Positions 7,485 through 16,795 of a stretch of 33,213 nucleotides of DNA are shown piece by piece; the stretch's first letter is position 1; the number at the start of each line of letters is the position of its first letter. The notes beneath the pieces were generated by a model that saw only the letters and a program-made list of their open reading frames with translations, was not told the origin of the DNA and did not search any database. The position numbers and the translations under genes were made by a program. The stretch lies in NCBI RefSeq assembly GCF_025629245.1, contig NZ_JANZXN010000056.1, positions 1 to 33,213 on the forward strand. The letters are read 5' to 3'. Source of the DNA: Natronobiforma cellulositropha (GTDB lineage Archaea; Halobacteriota; Halobacteria; Halobacteriales; Natrialbaceae).

Positions 7485-8624
7485 ATGACTAATACTGATC
7501 ACCATGGCGAACGATTGGTCGAGGCGAGAGCGATGAGACACGATCGCAGACGGAGCGACGGCGCTGACAGTCACTCGAGCGACGAGAGAAGAGCGCGTCA
7601 CCGACAGCCTCCGGAGCGACAGGTACCGGGTCTTCCAAAATCGGCGTACGCTACTCGGGAAAACGCCGCGCACGTCGACGACCTCGTCGCGCGTTTCGGC
7701 CACCAGCGGGTGCTCGAGTGGGCCGAGACCGGCGGTCTCGAGCCCGGATTCAACACCCCGGCGGGCGAAGAGATCCGCCTCGCTCGAGCGCGAAGTGCGG
7801 CCGCAGGTGTCGAGATTGACACCGCGAGTGTCCAGCGTTCGATCCCGGCGCAGGCCGATCACGGGCCAGCGGGGACGACGGCGACACCTGACGTGGTTCG
7901 GACCGTGCTCTCAGAGCCGGGACACCCACTCGAGGGAGATGTCCGGGCGGAGATGGAAACACGCATGGGATCGACGTTCGGAGACGTCCGACTGCACACC
8001 GGCCCGAGTGCAGCGGCAGCCGCGAGCACACTCGAGGCACGGGCGTTCACAGCCGGGAATCACGTGGTCTTCGGCCGCGGTGAGTACGACCCCGAGAGCA
8101 CGGAGGGGAAATACCTACTCGCACACGAACTGGCCCACGTTCGACAGCAGACCGGTGGCCAGATCAGTATGCTCCCCCAGGAAGGGAGTTCGCTCGTGAT
8201 CGATCCCGACCCGGTCCTCGAGCGGGAAGCCGACGAGACAACCACGCGAGCAGTGTCGGCCGAAGAAACGGTAGTCGCCACTCGTCTGGGAACCGGCATC
8301 TACATACAGCGGATGATGAGCGCGTTGGGCGTCACATTTCCGAAGGAACAGCTTCAGAGCAAGATTAAACACGGTACAGACTTCGGTGTCGCGAAAAACT
8401 GGAGTAAAAAGAACGGAAAACGGTTTCAGCAGGCACTCGAGGACCATATCAACGACAGCAACACCCAGCAAATCAATGGGACCTATCGTGGGAAGAATGT
8501 AACACACTACTATAATCCCACCACGGGTCTCGTCGTCATCGTCAAAAAGAACGGTGAGTTTCTTTCCGGCTGGAAGCTCAGCCCGGACCAGGAGTACTAT
8601 CTGACGACCAGCGGTTCACTATGA
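7485..8624 (+). CDS. DUF4157 (eCIS_core) protein with colicin-D-like tRNase tip
   Basis: 379 residues. Residues about 1-140 are polar and arginine-rich with no signal peptide. Residues 143-222 form a DUF4157/eCIS_core domain with a metalloprotease-like HELAH (214-218) in LLAHELAHVRQQ and a following LEREAD (245-250). Residues about 284-379 resemble the colicin D nuclease domain throughout: KHGTDFG, a central GTYRG, then YNPTTGLVVIVKKNGEFLSGW. Colicin D cleaves the anticodon loop of arginine tRNAs using H611 within K-x-K-H; here K293, K295 and H296 occupy that stretch, and the conserved S-G-W is 361-363. DUF4157 proteins are commonly linked to extracellular contractile injection systems and act as leader or cargo for toxin domains. 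The tip is AT-richer than the rest. The immunity gene follows after 4 bases. Confidence 0.88.
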   Translation: MTNTDHHGERLVEARAMRHDRRRSDGADSHSSDERRARHRQPPERQVPGLPKSAYATRENAAHVDDLVARFGHQRVLEWAETGGLEPGFNTPAGEEIRLARARSAAAGVEIDTASVQRSIPAQADHGPAGTTATPDVVRTVLSEPGHPLEGDVRAEMETRMGSTFGDVRLHTGPSAAAAASTLEARAFTAGNHVVFGRGEYDPESTEGKYLLAHELAHVRQQTGGQISMLPQEGSSLVIDPDPVLEREADETTTRAVSAEETVVATRLGTGIYIQRMMSALGVTFPKEQLQSKIKHGTDFGVAKNWSKKNGKRFQQALEDHINDSNTQQINGTYRGKNVTHYYNPTTGLVVIVKKNGEFLSGWKLSPDQEYYLTTSGSL

Positions 8625-8628
8625 GGCG

Positions 8629-8931
8629 ATGTTCGTGAACGAACGAGAAATTATATCCAAGTACCGGACCATGATCGGGAGGTATCGAGCGGGTGAACTG
8701 GACGCAGAGACGTTTACAGAGACGTATCTCGAGACGTTCAAAACCGAGACCGGCGGGCTCTCCGAGGCGACCTACCGGATACTGCAGACGCTGTTCGCCG
8801 AGGCTGACGCCTACTGTGCGGACCCGGCCCTGCGCGACGAGTGGGACATCGACGAAGCGGAGCTACGCGAGGCCGTCGCGGACGCCGATACGAAACTCGA
8901 GGCACGGGCGCAGGCGATAGGCGAAGAGTAG
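8629..8931 (+). CDS. Colicin-D-immunity-like protein, cognate to the upstream toxin
   Basis: 100 residues, acidic, all-helical by eye, cytoplasmic. The pattern F-x-E-x-YL-x-x-FK...LS-x-x-x-Y-x-IL-x-x-LF-x-x-A-DAYC-x-D-x-x-LR...DIDE-x-ELR-x-x-V fits the Colicin_immun (PF09204) family that inhibits colicin-D-type nucleases by mimicking tRNA with an acidic surface. The ATG is four bases after the toxin's stop, so expression is coupled and the producer is protected. The start at 8629 keeps the predicted first helix; M at 8671 is a less likely alternative. The family call is from memory of conserved residues, and the position is strong support. Confidence 0.8.
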   Translation: MFVNEREIISKYRTMIGRYRAGELDAETFTETYLETFKTETGGLSEATYRILQTLFAEADAYCADPALRDEWDIDEAELREAVADADTKLEARAQAIGEE

Positions 8932-8977
8932 GCGGCCGGTGGCCGTGACGAAACGGGCGGCCGATGGCCGACAGCGC

Positions 8978-10564
8978 TCAGATATCGGGGAGGCCGAGCG
9001 TCTTCGGCTCGTTGTCACCGCAGCCGTGACGGTAGAGCTGAGCCGCCCGCTGGTCGCGCTCTGAGAGCGGGTCGATGGTGTCCATCGTGATCGGTTCGGT
9101 CACCGTGTACATGTTGACGTGGGTGAGTTCGACGCCGCGTTCCTCACCCCAGGTCTCACAGAGGTGCTCGGCGAGGTGGCGGTGGGCGTCGTTGCGGTCG
9201 TGCTGGGCGGCACGCCGGACGCTGTTCATGTAGAAGCGCTCACGGTAGGTGCCGTACTGCGTCTGGAGGGGTTCCGCCGGGCGCTGGAAGGTGAGTTCCC
9301 GGTCGTTGTAGACGTCGAAGCGCTCGCCGTCGACGGTCTCGGCGGGGAAGACGTAGTAGCGGTCGGTCGTCCGCGGGGTCGGCGCGAAGACGCCCCACGG
9401 CGGCTGGGCGACGCCGAAGGTCGCCGCGGTGTCCTCGATGGTTCGCTCGGGACCGACCTCGCGCTCGTCGAAGCCCGCGACCGGCGCGTACGAGAAGAGC
9501 GCGAAGACGACGAACGCGCCGATGATGGCGACGATCGCCGCGTTGTAGACGAACTGACGCGCCTCGAGCACGTCCGGTGAGTCGAAGCGGTAAGCCGGGA
9601 GGTACGCCGCGAGGCGCTCGAGTCGCTCGAGCCGAGCGACGAGCGGGGCAATGTCGATGTCGAGGAAGCGTAAGATGGCCTGCCCGTCCTCCCAGAGCTG
9701 TGTCTGGACGAAGAGGGTGAGACCGGCGAGGGCGACGTAGGCGAACGCGCCGATGCGGACGGTGAGCGCGAAGGTGGCGTGGCCGCCCACGAAGAGCACG
9801 AGCAGGGGCAGGCGTTTCCGCCCGACCAGCAGGATCAACAGCGGCGAGAGGAGCAGCATGTAGAACCAGAGCAAGCCGCCGAGGGTCAGCAACGTCGGGA
9901 ACTCCCGGACGTACTCGGCGAGGAGGAACGTCATGTCGTCGAGACCCATGATCTTCGGCGTCGCCGTCCCCCCGGTCCACAGCTCGTTCTGGGACTTGTG
10001 GTAGCCGTTGAGGAAGTACATGTGGACCATCTGGAGGAGGATCAGCGCCGTGGCGACGCTGGCGACCGACTGACGCGGCGGGCGGTCCCGGTGGACCGCG
10101 TCGACCGACCAGCGCTCGCCGAGCGGGAGGAAGATGGCCCAGAATGTGAGCAGCCGGAAGAGGGTGTCCGCGTAGCTCGTCACCAGCGGATTGTGGTGGT
10201 CGAGCGAGATGACGAACAGGAACGAGACGATCATCATCAGGCGCGTCTTGTAGCCGACGATCAGCCCGATGGCGAACAGCACCTGGACGCCGAGCAAGAG
10301 CGCGATGAGCGTCGGGTCGGTCGTCAGGTGGAAGAAGGAAAAGCCCTCCCTGACCGCCAGCGCGAGGTCACGGGGGACGGTGCCGTCGTTCGTATAGTAA
10401 AACGAGAAGTTTCGCGAGCGAAGCGCGACGTCCGCGATGATGAGCAGACCGATGAAGACGCGGAACACGGCGAGTGTCCGCGCGTCGATCCGAACACACT
10501 CTCTGAGATTGTCGAAGATCCGTCTCGAGAGACCGGTCACTCGCCCCGTCGCGGTACGCGCCAT
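8978..10564 (-). CDS. HTTM-domain (VKGC-like) multi-pass membrane protein
   Basis: 528 residues from the ATG at 10564, chosen because a Shine-Dalgarno GAGGTGA (complement of 10569-10575) sits four bases upstream and the protein then begins in the family's usual way (residues 20-45: RECVRIDARTLAVFRVF). The HTTM region (about residues 20-290) contains several membrane helices with the signature HHNPLVTSYADTLFRLL and NGYHKSQNELW; K190 lies in the segment resembling the vitamin-K-dependent gamma-carboxylase active site. About 150 further residues follow a last membrane helix and probably face outside. HTTM proteins are suspected to be membrane carboxylases or related redox enzymes, but haloarchaeal substrates are unknown. 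The gene converges on the immunity gene 46 bases away. Confidence 0.85.
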   Translation of the reverse strand: MARTATGRVTGLSRRIFDNLRECVRIDARTLAVFRVFIGLLIIADVALRSRNFSFYYTNDGTVPRDLALAVREGFSFFHLTTDPTLIALLLGVQVLFAIGLIVGYKTRLMMIVSFLFVISLDHHNPLVTSYADTLFRLLTFWAIFLPLGERWSVDAVHRDRPPRQSVASVATALILLQMVHMYFLNGYHKSQNELWTGGTATPKIMGLDDMTFLLAEYVREFPTLLTLGGLLWFYMLLLSPLLILLVGRKRLPLLVLFVGGHATFALTVRIGAFAYVALAGLTLFVQTQLWEDGQAILRFLDIDIAPLVARLERLERLAAYLPAYRFDSPDVLEARQFVYNAAIVAIIGAFVVFALFSYAPVAGFDEREVGPERTIEDTAATFGVAQPPWGVFAPTPRTTDRYYVFPAETVDGERFDVYNDRELTFQRPAEPLQTQYGTYRERFYMNSVRRAAQHDRNDAHRHLAEHLCETWGEERGVELTHVNMYTVTEPITMDTIDPLSERDQRAAQLYRHGCGDNEPKTLGLPDI

Positions 10565-10755
10565 CTGTTCACCTCGATAGAGGCAACCGGCATATTCTTT
10601 CTGGTTGGCTGTCGGGTGGTCGAAACGTGGTGATGCGAGACGGGCTGTCTGGAAAATGGTTGGTATTCCTATGGTTTCGTATCCTCTTCCAGTGTGCATC
10701 GGTATCACTCGACGCGTGTTCGACACTCTCGAGCGCTCTCCCTCGAGAAGCAGAA

Positions 10756-10763
10756 CCTAAAAG
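10756..10763 (+). promoter_or_regulatory. TATA-like element of the EamA gene
   Basis: CCTAAAAG is centred about 28 bases before ATG 10788, the spacing of a leaderless archaeal promoter. It supports choosing that ATG. Confidence 0.5.
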
Positions 10764-10787
10764 TGCGACCGGCCCGTGACGTGTGTA

Positions 10788-11816
10788 ATGACTGACTCCC
10801 GAGACGTTCTGCTGTTCGGTGCGCTCGCGCTCGTCTGGGGGACCTCGTTCACCGCGATCGAGATCGGACTCGAGTCGCTGCCGCCGCTGCTGTTCGCCGC
10901 GTTGCGCTTCGACGTCGCCGCGCTGTGTTTCGTGGCCGTCGTCGTCGCGTTCGGCCACCCCTGGCGGCCGCAGACGGGTGGTGACTGGGCGCTGATCGCC
11001 GTCGGCGGCGTGGTGCTCGTCGGCGCACACTACGCGCTGTTGTTCCTCGGACAGGCGACCGTCTCGAGCGCCGTCGCCGCCATCGTCCTGAGCCTCGTCC
11101 CCATCGTGACGCCGCCGCTGGCGCTCGCGGTGGTGCCGGGCGTGCGGGTTCGGGCACCCGCGGTCGCCGGTCTCCTCGTCGGCCTGCTGGGTGTGGTCCT
11201 CGTCGCGCTCTCGAGTGGCTCACTCGGCGGGAGTCTCCTCGGTGTCGGCCTGCTGGTCGCCTCGGCGGTGGCGTTCGCGCTGGGGACAGTACTGGCCGAA
11301 CGCGTCTCGGGCTCGCTCCCGCTCGTCTCGGTCCAGGCGTGGGCGATGGCCGTCGGTGCGCTCTGTCTCCACGCGGTCAGCGTCGCTCACCCGGGGGAGT
11401 CACTCGCCGGTATCGAGTGGAGCCTCACCGCACTCGGCGCGCTCGCCTACCTCGGCGTCGTCGCGACCGCGGGCGCGTTCGTCGTCTACTTCGTCTTACT
11501 CGAGCGCCTCGGCTCGAGCGAACTCACGATGGTCAACTACGCCGTGCCGGTCGTCGCCGCCGGCTTCGGCTGGGCGCTGCTCGGCGAGACGATCACCGCG
11601 GCGACGGTCGTCGGCTTCGCGGCGATCGTCCTCGGGTTCGCCCTCTGTAAGGTCGACGTGCTCTGGCAGCGGGGCGCGCCGGTGGTCGGCTACGGCCCGT
11701 ATCGCCCGGTCAGTGTCGAGACGGACGAGTGTGTGGTCAACGGGAACGTCTACCTCGCGAGCGGCGCAGGTAGCACTCCGCGAGGTCACTCGAGGGGAAT
11801 CGTGAGCGACGACTGA
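10788..11816 (+). CDS. EamA/DMT-family metabolite exporter
   Basis: 342 residues. Two EamA repeats give about ten membrane helices, beginning VLLFGALALVWGTSFTAIE, the hallmark opening of drug/metabolite transporters; the second repeat starts near residue 145. Typical substrates are amino acids or small metabolites moved outwards; the substrate here cannot be read. After the last helix (about residue 290) there is an unusual polar tail of about 50 residues including VVGYGPYRPVSVETDECVV, likely cytoplasmic and not part of the transporter fold. The start follows a good TATA spacing; an earlier in-frame codon at 10776 is less likely. Confidence 0.88.
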   Translation: MTDSRDVLLFGALALVWGTSFTAIEIGLESLPPLLFAALRFDVAALCFVAVVVAFGHPWRPQTGGDWALIAVGGVVLVGAHYALLFLGQATVSSAVAAIVLSLVPIVTPPLALAVVPGVRVRAPAVAGLLVGLLGVVLVALSSGSLGGSLLGVGLLVASAVAFALGTVLAERVSGSLPLVSVQAWAMAVGALCLHAVSVAHPGESLAGIEWSLTALGALAYLGVVATAGAFVVYFVLLERLGSSELTMVNYAVPVVAAGFGWALLGETITAATVVGFAAIVLGFALCKVDVLWQRGAPVVGYGPYRPVSVETDECVVNGNVYLASGAGSTPRGHSRGIVSDD

Positions 11817-11890
11817 CGGCGGTGTCGGTCTCGTCGGTGGCGGACATCGGACAGTAGACGTAACTGTCGCCCCGTCGAACCTCGAGAGAG

Positions 11891-12589
11891 ATGGAACGAG
11901 CGGGACGTTCGCTGCTCGGGCGCGGCGTCGGCGAGGTCGACTCGGCGCGACTGATCGAACGGCTGTGCTTTCTGTTCCCGCCCGTCATCGGCGTCGGTAT
12001 CGTGGGCGTGCTCCAGGAGGCAGCGCCCGGCGTCTCGCTGCTCAGGTGGGGACTCCTCCAGGTCAGCGCGTTCGGCTACACCGCGTTGACCCTGGGGCTG
12101 GCGCTCGCGCTGTTTCTCGACGCGCGGCGACTCCGGACCCAGAGCCGTGCGGTCGCGAACTGGCGGCCGAACCCGTGGATCAACGCCGCGTTCGCGCTGG
12201 TGTGGGCGCCTGCAGCGGGCGTCGTCTACCTCCACCGGCGGCACAAACGCCTCGGCACCCCGGTGGGGTGGCACGGCTGGTGGTTCGTCGTCGCACTCAC
12301 GCTCGCCACGACGCTCGCCGGCGCGGCGACGGCGGCCGTCGCGTTCGTGCTCGCGATGCCGACGCTGTTCGCGACCGCAGTCGGTCTCACCGGTGCCATC
12401 GCGCTCGGGACCTTTCCGATCGCGCTCCACCAGGACGCCGCCTACGTCAGCACGCGGCGGACGCCCTGGCGGCCGAATCCCGGCACCTACCTCGGTCTCG
12501 CCTTCCTCAGCCTCTCGCTCCCGGTGATACAGCCGGTACTCGCCGCCTACTACCTCTACCGGCGCCGGCGGGTACTCGGCGTCCCCTAG
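11891..12589 (+). CDS. Six-helix membrane protein with duplicated W-R-P-N-P motif
   Basis: 232 residues, function unknown. Hydrophobic segments at about 25-45, 54-76, 97-114, 130-155, 158-180 and 200-222 suggest six membrane helices. WRPNP appears twice (residues 91-95 and 193-197), each just before a helix that ends in a similar basic loop (VVYLHRRHKRLGTPVGW and AYYLYRRRRVLGVP). The two halves therefore look like an internal duplication, with the basic clusters on the cytoplasmic side. It lies 74 bases after the EamA gene on the same strand and 75 bases before hemC, so it may be a single gene or read-through of the former. No family name was recognised. Confidence 0.7.
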   Translation: MERAGRSLLGRGVGEVDSARLIERLCFLFPPVIGVGIVGVLQEAAPGVSLLRWGLLQVSAFGYTALTLGLALALFLDARRLRTQSRAVANWRPNPWINAAFALVWAPAAGVVYLHRRHKRLGTPVGWHGWWFVVALTLATTLAGAATAAVAFVLAMPTLFATAVGLTGAIALGTFPIALHQDAAYVSTRRTPWRPNPGTYLGLAFLSLSLPVIQPVLAAYYLYRRRRVLGVP

Positions 12590-12633
12590 TACCTCACGAC
12601 GGGCGGGTCACGTCCCCGTCTCGAGAACGTGCG

Positions 12634-12641
12634 CTTTTCAT
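12634..12641 (+). promoter_or_regulatory. TATA-like element of the hemC-sumT-hemD operon
   Basis: CTTTTCAT is centred about 27 bases before the hemC ATG, fitting a leaderless operon start. Confidence 0.5.
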
Positions 12642-12664
12642 AGTTCAGGCCCCGAAGACCGAAC

Positions 12665-13801
12665 ATGAAAACACGCGGGACGATCCGACTGGCCACGCGG
12701 GGGTCGACACTGGCGCTACGCCAGGCCGACCTGGTGGTGGAGGCGCTCGAGGCGCGTGGGTACGAGGTCGACCTCGTCACCGTCGAGACGACCGGCGATC
12801 AGATCCGAGACGAGTTGATCCACCGGCTCGGCAAGACGGGGGCGTTCGTCCGCGAACTCGACGAGCGCGTCCTCGCCGAGGAGGTCGACGGCGCGATCCA
12901 CTCGATGAAGGACATGCCGACCGAACAGCCGAGCGACCTCGTGACCGCCGTCGTCCCCGAGCGCGGCCGTCCGGGTGACGTCCTCGTCACTCCCGACGGG
13001 TCCACCCTCGAGGAGCTCCCCGAGGGGGCGACCGTCGGCACCTCGAGTCTGCGCCGTCGGGCCCAGCTGCTCGCCGCCCGGCCGGACCTGTCGGTCGAAC
13101 CCGTCCGCGGCAACGTCGACACCCGCCTCGAGAAACTGCTCGCGTCGACGATGGACGAGCGACTCGCGGAGCGTCGCGAGGCGGCGGCCGACCGGCGCGC
13201 GAGCGCCGGAGACGGCTACAAGCCCGACTACAGCGACGACGAGGAGGACGAGCCACTCACCGTCGACGAGTGGGTCGAGTCGCTCTCTTCACTCGAGCGA
13301 GGGGCGCTCGAGCGCGAGACCGAGACGAACCTCGACGCGCTCGTCCTCGCCGAGGCCGGGCTCGACCGGAGCGGCCTGGCCGAGGAGGTCGACTACGAAC
13401 GCCTGCCGACGGCCGACTTCGTGCCTGCACCGGGACAGGGTGCGCTCGCGGTGACCGCCCTCGACGGCGAACTCGCACGCGACCTGCGCGGGGCGCTCGA
13501 CCACCCGCGGACGCGCGTCGAGACGACCGCCGAGCGGACGGTCCTCGCGACCCTCGGCGGCGGCTGTATCGCCCCGATCGGCGTCTACGCCGTCCTCCAG
13601 GGCGAGTACGTCCACACGAGCGTCCAGGTGTACGACGCCGACGGCGAGGCGTCGGTCGTCGCCTCGCGCGACCTGCCGGTCGAACGCTACGCCGAGACCG
13701 CCCGCGAGTTCGCCCACAGCCTCGAGTCGCGCGGCGCGGGCGAGTTGATCGCCGCCGCTCGCGAGGATGGTGACGTGCCGGACGAACCGGAGGGTAAGTA
13801 G
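12665..13801 (+). CDS. hemC: Hydroxymethylbilane synthase (porphobilinogen deaminase)
   Basis: This enzyme polymerises four porphobilinogens into hydroxymethylbilane in the cytoplasm. 378 residues, longer than the usual 300-310. The N-terminal IRLATRGSTLALRQAD, the HSMKDMP motif (79-85), TSSLRRRAQ (126-134) and the dipyrromethane cofactor cysteine C301 in LGGGCIAPIG are present. The extra length is an acidic insert at about residues 162-222, rich in D and E, between the end of domain 1 (RGNVDTRLEKL) and the domain-2 stretch DALVLAEAGLDR. I recall similar inserts in haloarchaeal HemC. It is the first gene of the operon, with sumT starting directly after its stop. Confidence 0.96.
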   Translation: MKTRGTIRLATRGSTLALRQADLVVEALEARGYEVDLVTVETTGDQIRDELIHRLGKTGAFVRELDERVLAEEVDGAIHSMKDMPTEQPSDLVTAVVPERGRPGDVLVTPDGSTLEELPEGATVGTSSLRRRAQLLAARPDLSVEPVRGNVDTRLEKLLASTMDERLAERREAAADRRASAGDGYKPDYSDDEEDEPLTVDEWVESLSSLERGALERETETNLDALVLAEAGLDRSGLAEEVDYERLPTADFVPAPGQGALAVTALDGELARDLRGALDHPRTRVETTAERTVLATLGGGCIAPIGVYAVLQGEYVHTSVQVYDADGEASVVASRDLPVERYAETAREFAHSLESRGAGELIAAAREDGDVPDEPEGK

Positions 13802-14568
<767 letters not shown>

Positions 14569-14572
<4 letters not shown>

Positions 14573-15318
14573 GCGTGCGCGACCTGACCGTCGCCGTCTT
14601 CAGACCCGACGACGAGCGCCTCGCGCAGGCGGTCGACCTCCTCGACTCGCTGGGTGCGACGGCGGTCGCCGACCCGATGCTCGCGGTCGAGCCAACCGGC
14701 CAGACGGCCAGAGCCGACGCCGACTACGTGATCCTGACGAGCAAGACCGGCGTCGAACTCGTCGCCGAGGCGGGCTGGCACCCCGGAGAGGCGACCGTCT
14801 GCGCCATCGGGCCGGCGACCGCCGCCTGCCTCCGCGAGGCGGGCTACGAGGTCGACGTCGTCCCCGAGACGTACACCTCGAGCGGCCTGGTAGCCGAACT
14901 CGAGCACGAGGTCGACGGCGCGCGCGTCGAAGTCGCCCGCAGCGACCACGGCAGTCCGGTGTTGCTCGAGGGACTCGAGGCGGCGGGCGCGTACCTCCAC
15001 GAGACGGTGCTCTACCGCCTCGTCCGGCCCGACGGCGCGGGTGAGAGCGTCGAGCGCGCCGCCGCGGGCGACCTCGACGCCGCCGCGTTCACCTCCTCGC
15101 TGACCGTCGAGCACTTCCTCGAGACCGCCGCCGAAGACGGGATACTCGAGGAGGCGCTCGAGGGACTCGAGACGGCAGTCGTCGGGGCGATCGGCCCGCC
15201 CACCCGGCGGACGCTCGAGGGCCACGGCGTCGCCGTCGACGTCGTCCCCGACGACGCGACCGCCGAGGAGTTGCTCTGTGCGGTCGTCGAGCGGGCCGCG
15301 CCCTCGTACACGGCCTGA
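14569..15318 (+). CDS. hemD: Uroporphyrinogen-III synthase
   Basis: It cyclises hydroxymethylbilane with inversion of ring D, producing uroporphyrinogen III for the preceding methyltransferase. 249 residues, usual length. Sequence conservation in HemD is low, but YVILTSKTGVELV (near residues 60-70), CAIGPATAACLREAGYEVDVVPETYTSS split over the two-domain hinge, and the late AVVGAIGPPTRRTLEGHGV are typical. The start is GTG (14569), overlapping the cobA stop in GTGA, which indicates translational coupling. It is the last gene of the three-gene operon. Confidence 0.92.
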
Positions 15319-15335
15319 CCGGCCGACTTTGCGCA

Positions 15336-15344
15336 CCTTTATCC
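15336..15344 (+). promoter_or_regulatory. TATA-like element of the DHH nuclease gene
   Basis: CCTTTATCC is centred about 27 bases before ATG 15368, fitting leaderless transcription and fixing the start. Confidence 0.55.
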
Positions 15345-15367
15345 CGGAAGGCGAACCACCACCAGCC

Positions 15368-16795
15368 ATGACCGGTCCGGTTCCCGAACTCGCGGATCGT
15401 GCGGTCGCGTGCGCACAGCGGTTGCTCGAGACCGACCGCGTGCTGCTCGCCTCCCACATCGACGCCGACGGGCTGACGAGCGCCGCCGTCGCCGCACAGG
15501 CGCTCGAGCGCGCCGGGATTCCCTTCGAGGCGGTGTTCGAGAAACAGCTCGACGAGGCGGCGATTGCGGGCATCGCCGCCCGCGAGTACGACACCGTCCT
15601 GTTCACTGACTTCGGGAGCGGCCAGCTCGACGTGATCGCCGACTACGAGCGCCGCGGCGCGTTCACGCCCGTCATCGCCGACCACCACCAGCCAGCAGAG
15701 ACCGACACCGAGTACCACCTCAACCCGCTGCTGGTCGGTCTCAACGGCGCGTCGGAGCTCTCGGGAGCAGGCGCGAGTTACGTCCTCGCGCGGGCGCTCG
15801 CCGCAGAGAGCGAGTGTGAAATCGAACACGAGAACCGCGATCTGGCGGCGCTGGCGGTCGTGGGTGCCGTCGGCGACATGCAGGCCTCGAGCGGCGAACT
15901 CCACGGCGCGAACGCCGGCATCGTCGCCGAAGGCGAGACCGCGGGCGTCCTCGAGACCGGTCCCGACCTCTCCCTCTACGGAAAACAGACCCGGCCGCTG
16001 CCGAAACTGCTCGAGTACGCCTCGGACGTCCGGATTCCCGGAATTTCGAACGATGCCAACGGCGCGCTGCGCTTTCTCGACGGACTCGACCTCGAGCTGA
16101 CCCGCGACGGCGAGTGGCGCTGCTGGTCCGAACTCACGAGCGAGGAGAAACAGGTCCTCGCGAGCGCGCTCGTCAGACGCGCCGTCTCGCGGGGCGTTCC
16201 GGCGGGCCGGATCGACGGTCTCGTCTCTACCGCCTACGTCCTCAGCGACGAACCCGTCGGGAGCGAACTCCGTGACGCGAGCGAGTTCTCGACGCTGCTG
16301 AACGCGACCGCCCGCTACGAGCGCGCCGACGTCGGTCTCGGCGTCTGTCTCGGCAACCGGGAGGGTGCGCTCGAGCGCGCGCGGACGCTGCTTCGCGACC
16401 ACCGCCGGAACCTCTCCGCTGGCATCGACCTCGTCACGCGCGAGGGCGTCACCGTCGAGGACAACCTCCAGTGGTTCCACGCGGGCGACCGGATCCGCGA
16501 GACCATCGTCGGCATCGTCGCGGGGATGGCCCTCGGCAACGGTGGGATCAGCCGCGAGAAGCCGATCCTCGCGTTCGCCGCGAAGAACGACGACGAACTC
16601 AAAGTCTCCGCCCGTGGGACGCACGCGCTCGTCGGGCGCGGTCTCGACCTCTCGGCGGTCGTCGGCGAAGCCGCGAGAGCCGTCGGTGGCGACGGCGGCG
16701 GCCACGACGTCGCCGCGGGGGCGACCGTCCCGAAAGGCGAAGAAGAGGCGTTCCTCGAGCGTGCCGACGCCATCGTCGGCGAGCAACTCGGCTGA
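15368..16795 (+). CDS. DHH/DHHA1 phosphoesterase, archaeal RecJ-like (GAN-type) nuclease
   Basis: 475 residues. The DHH-family metal motifs appear in order: SHIDADG (29-35), FTDFGSG, IADHHQP and VGDMQ. A DHHA1 substrate-binding domain sits at the C-terminus with GGGHDVAAGATVP. Archaeal members act as single-strand exonucleases; the GINS-associated nuclease GAN belongs to this family and binds the CMG helicase. Whether this paralogue is GAN or another RecJ-like protein cannot be settled by eye. It has its own promoter after hemD, and its stop directly abuts the stop of the convergent PHP gene with no spacer. Confidence 0.88.
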   Translation: MTGPVPELADRAVACAQRLLETDRVLLASHIDADGLTSAAVAAQALERAGIPFEAVFEKQLDEAAIAGIAAREYDTVLFTDFGSGQLDVIADYERRGAFTPVIADHHQPAETDTEYHLNPLLVGLNGASELSGAGASYVLARALAAESECEIEHENRDLAALAVVGAVGDMQASSGELHGANAGIVAEGETAGVLETGPDLSLYGKQTRPLPKLLEYASDVRIPGISNDANGALRFLDGLDLELTRDGEWRCWSELTSEEKQVLASALVRRAVSRGVPAGRIDGLVSTAYVLSDEPVGSELRDASEFSTLLNATARYERADVGLGVCLGNREGALERARTLLRDHRRNLSAGIDLVTREGVTVEDNLQWFHAGDRIRETIVGIVAGMALGNGGISREKPILAFAAKNDDELKVSARGTHALVGRGLDLSAVVGEAARAVGGDGGGHDVAAGATVPKGEEEAFLERADAIVGEQLG

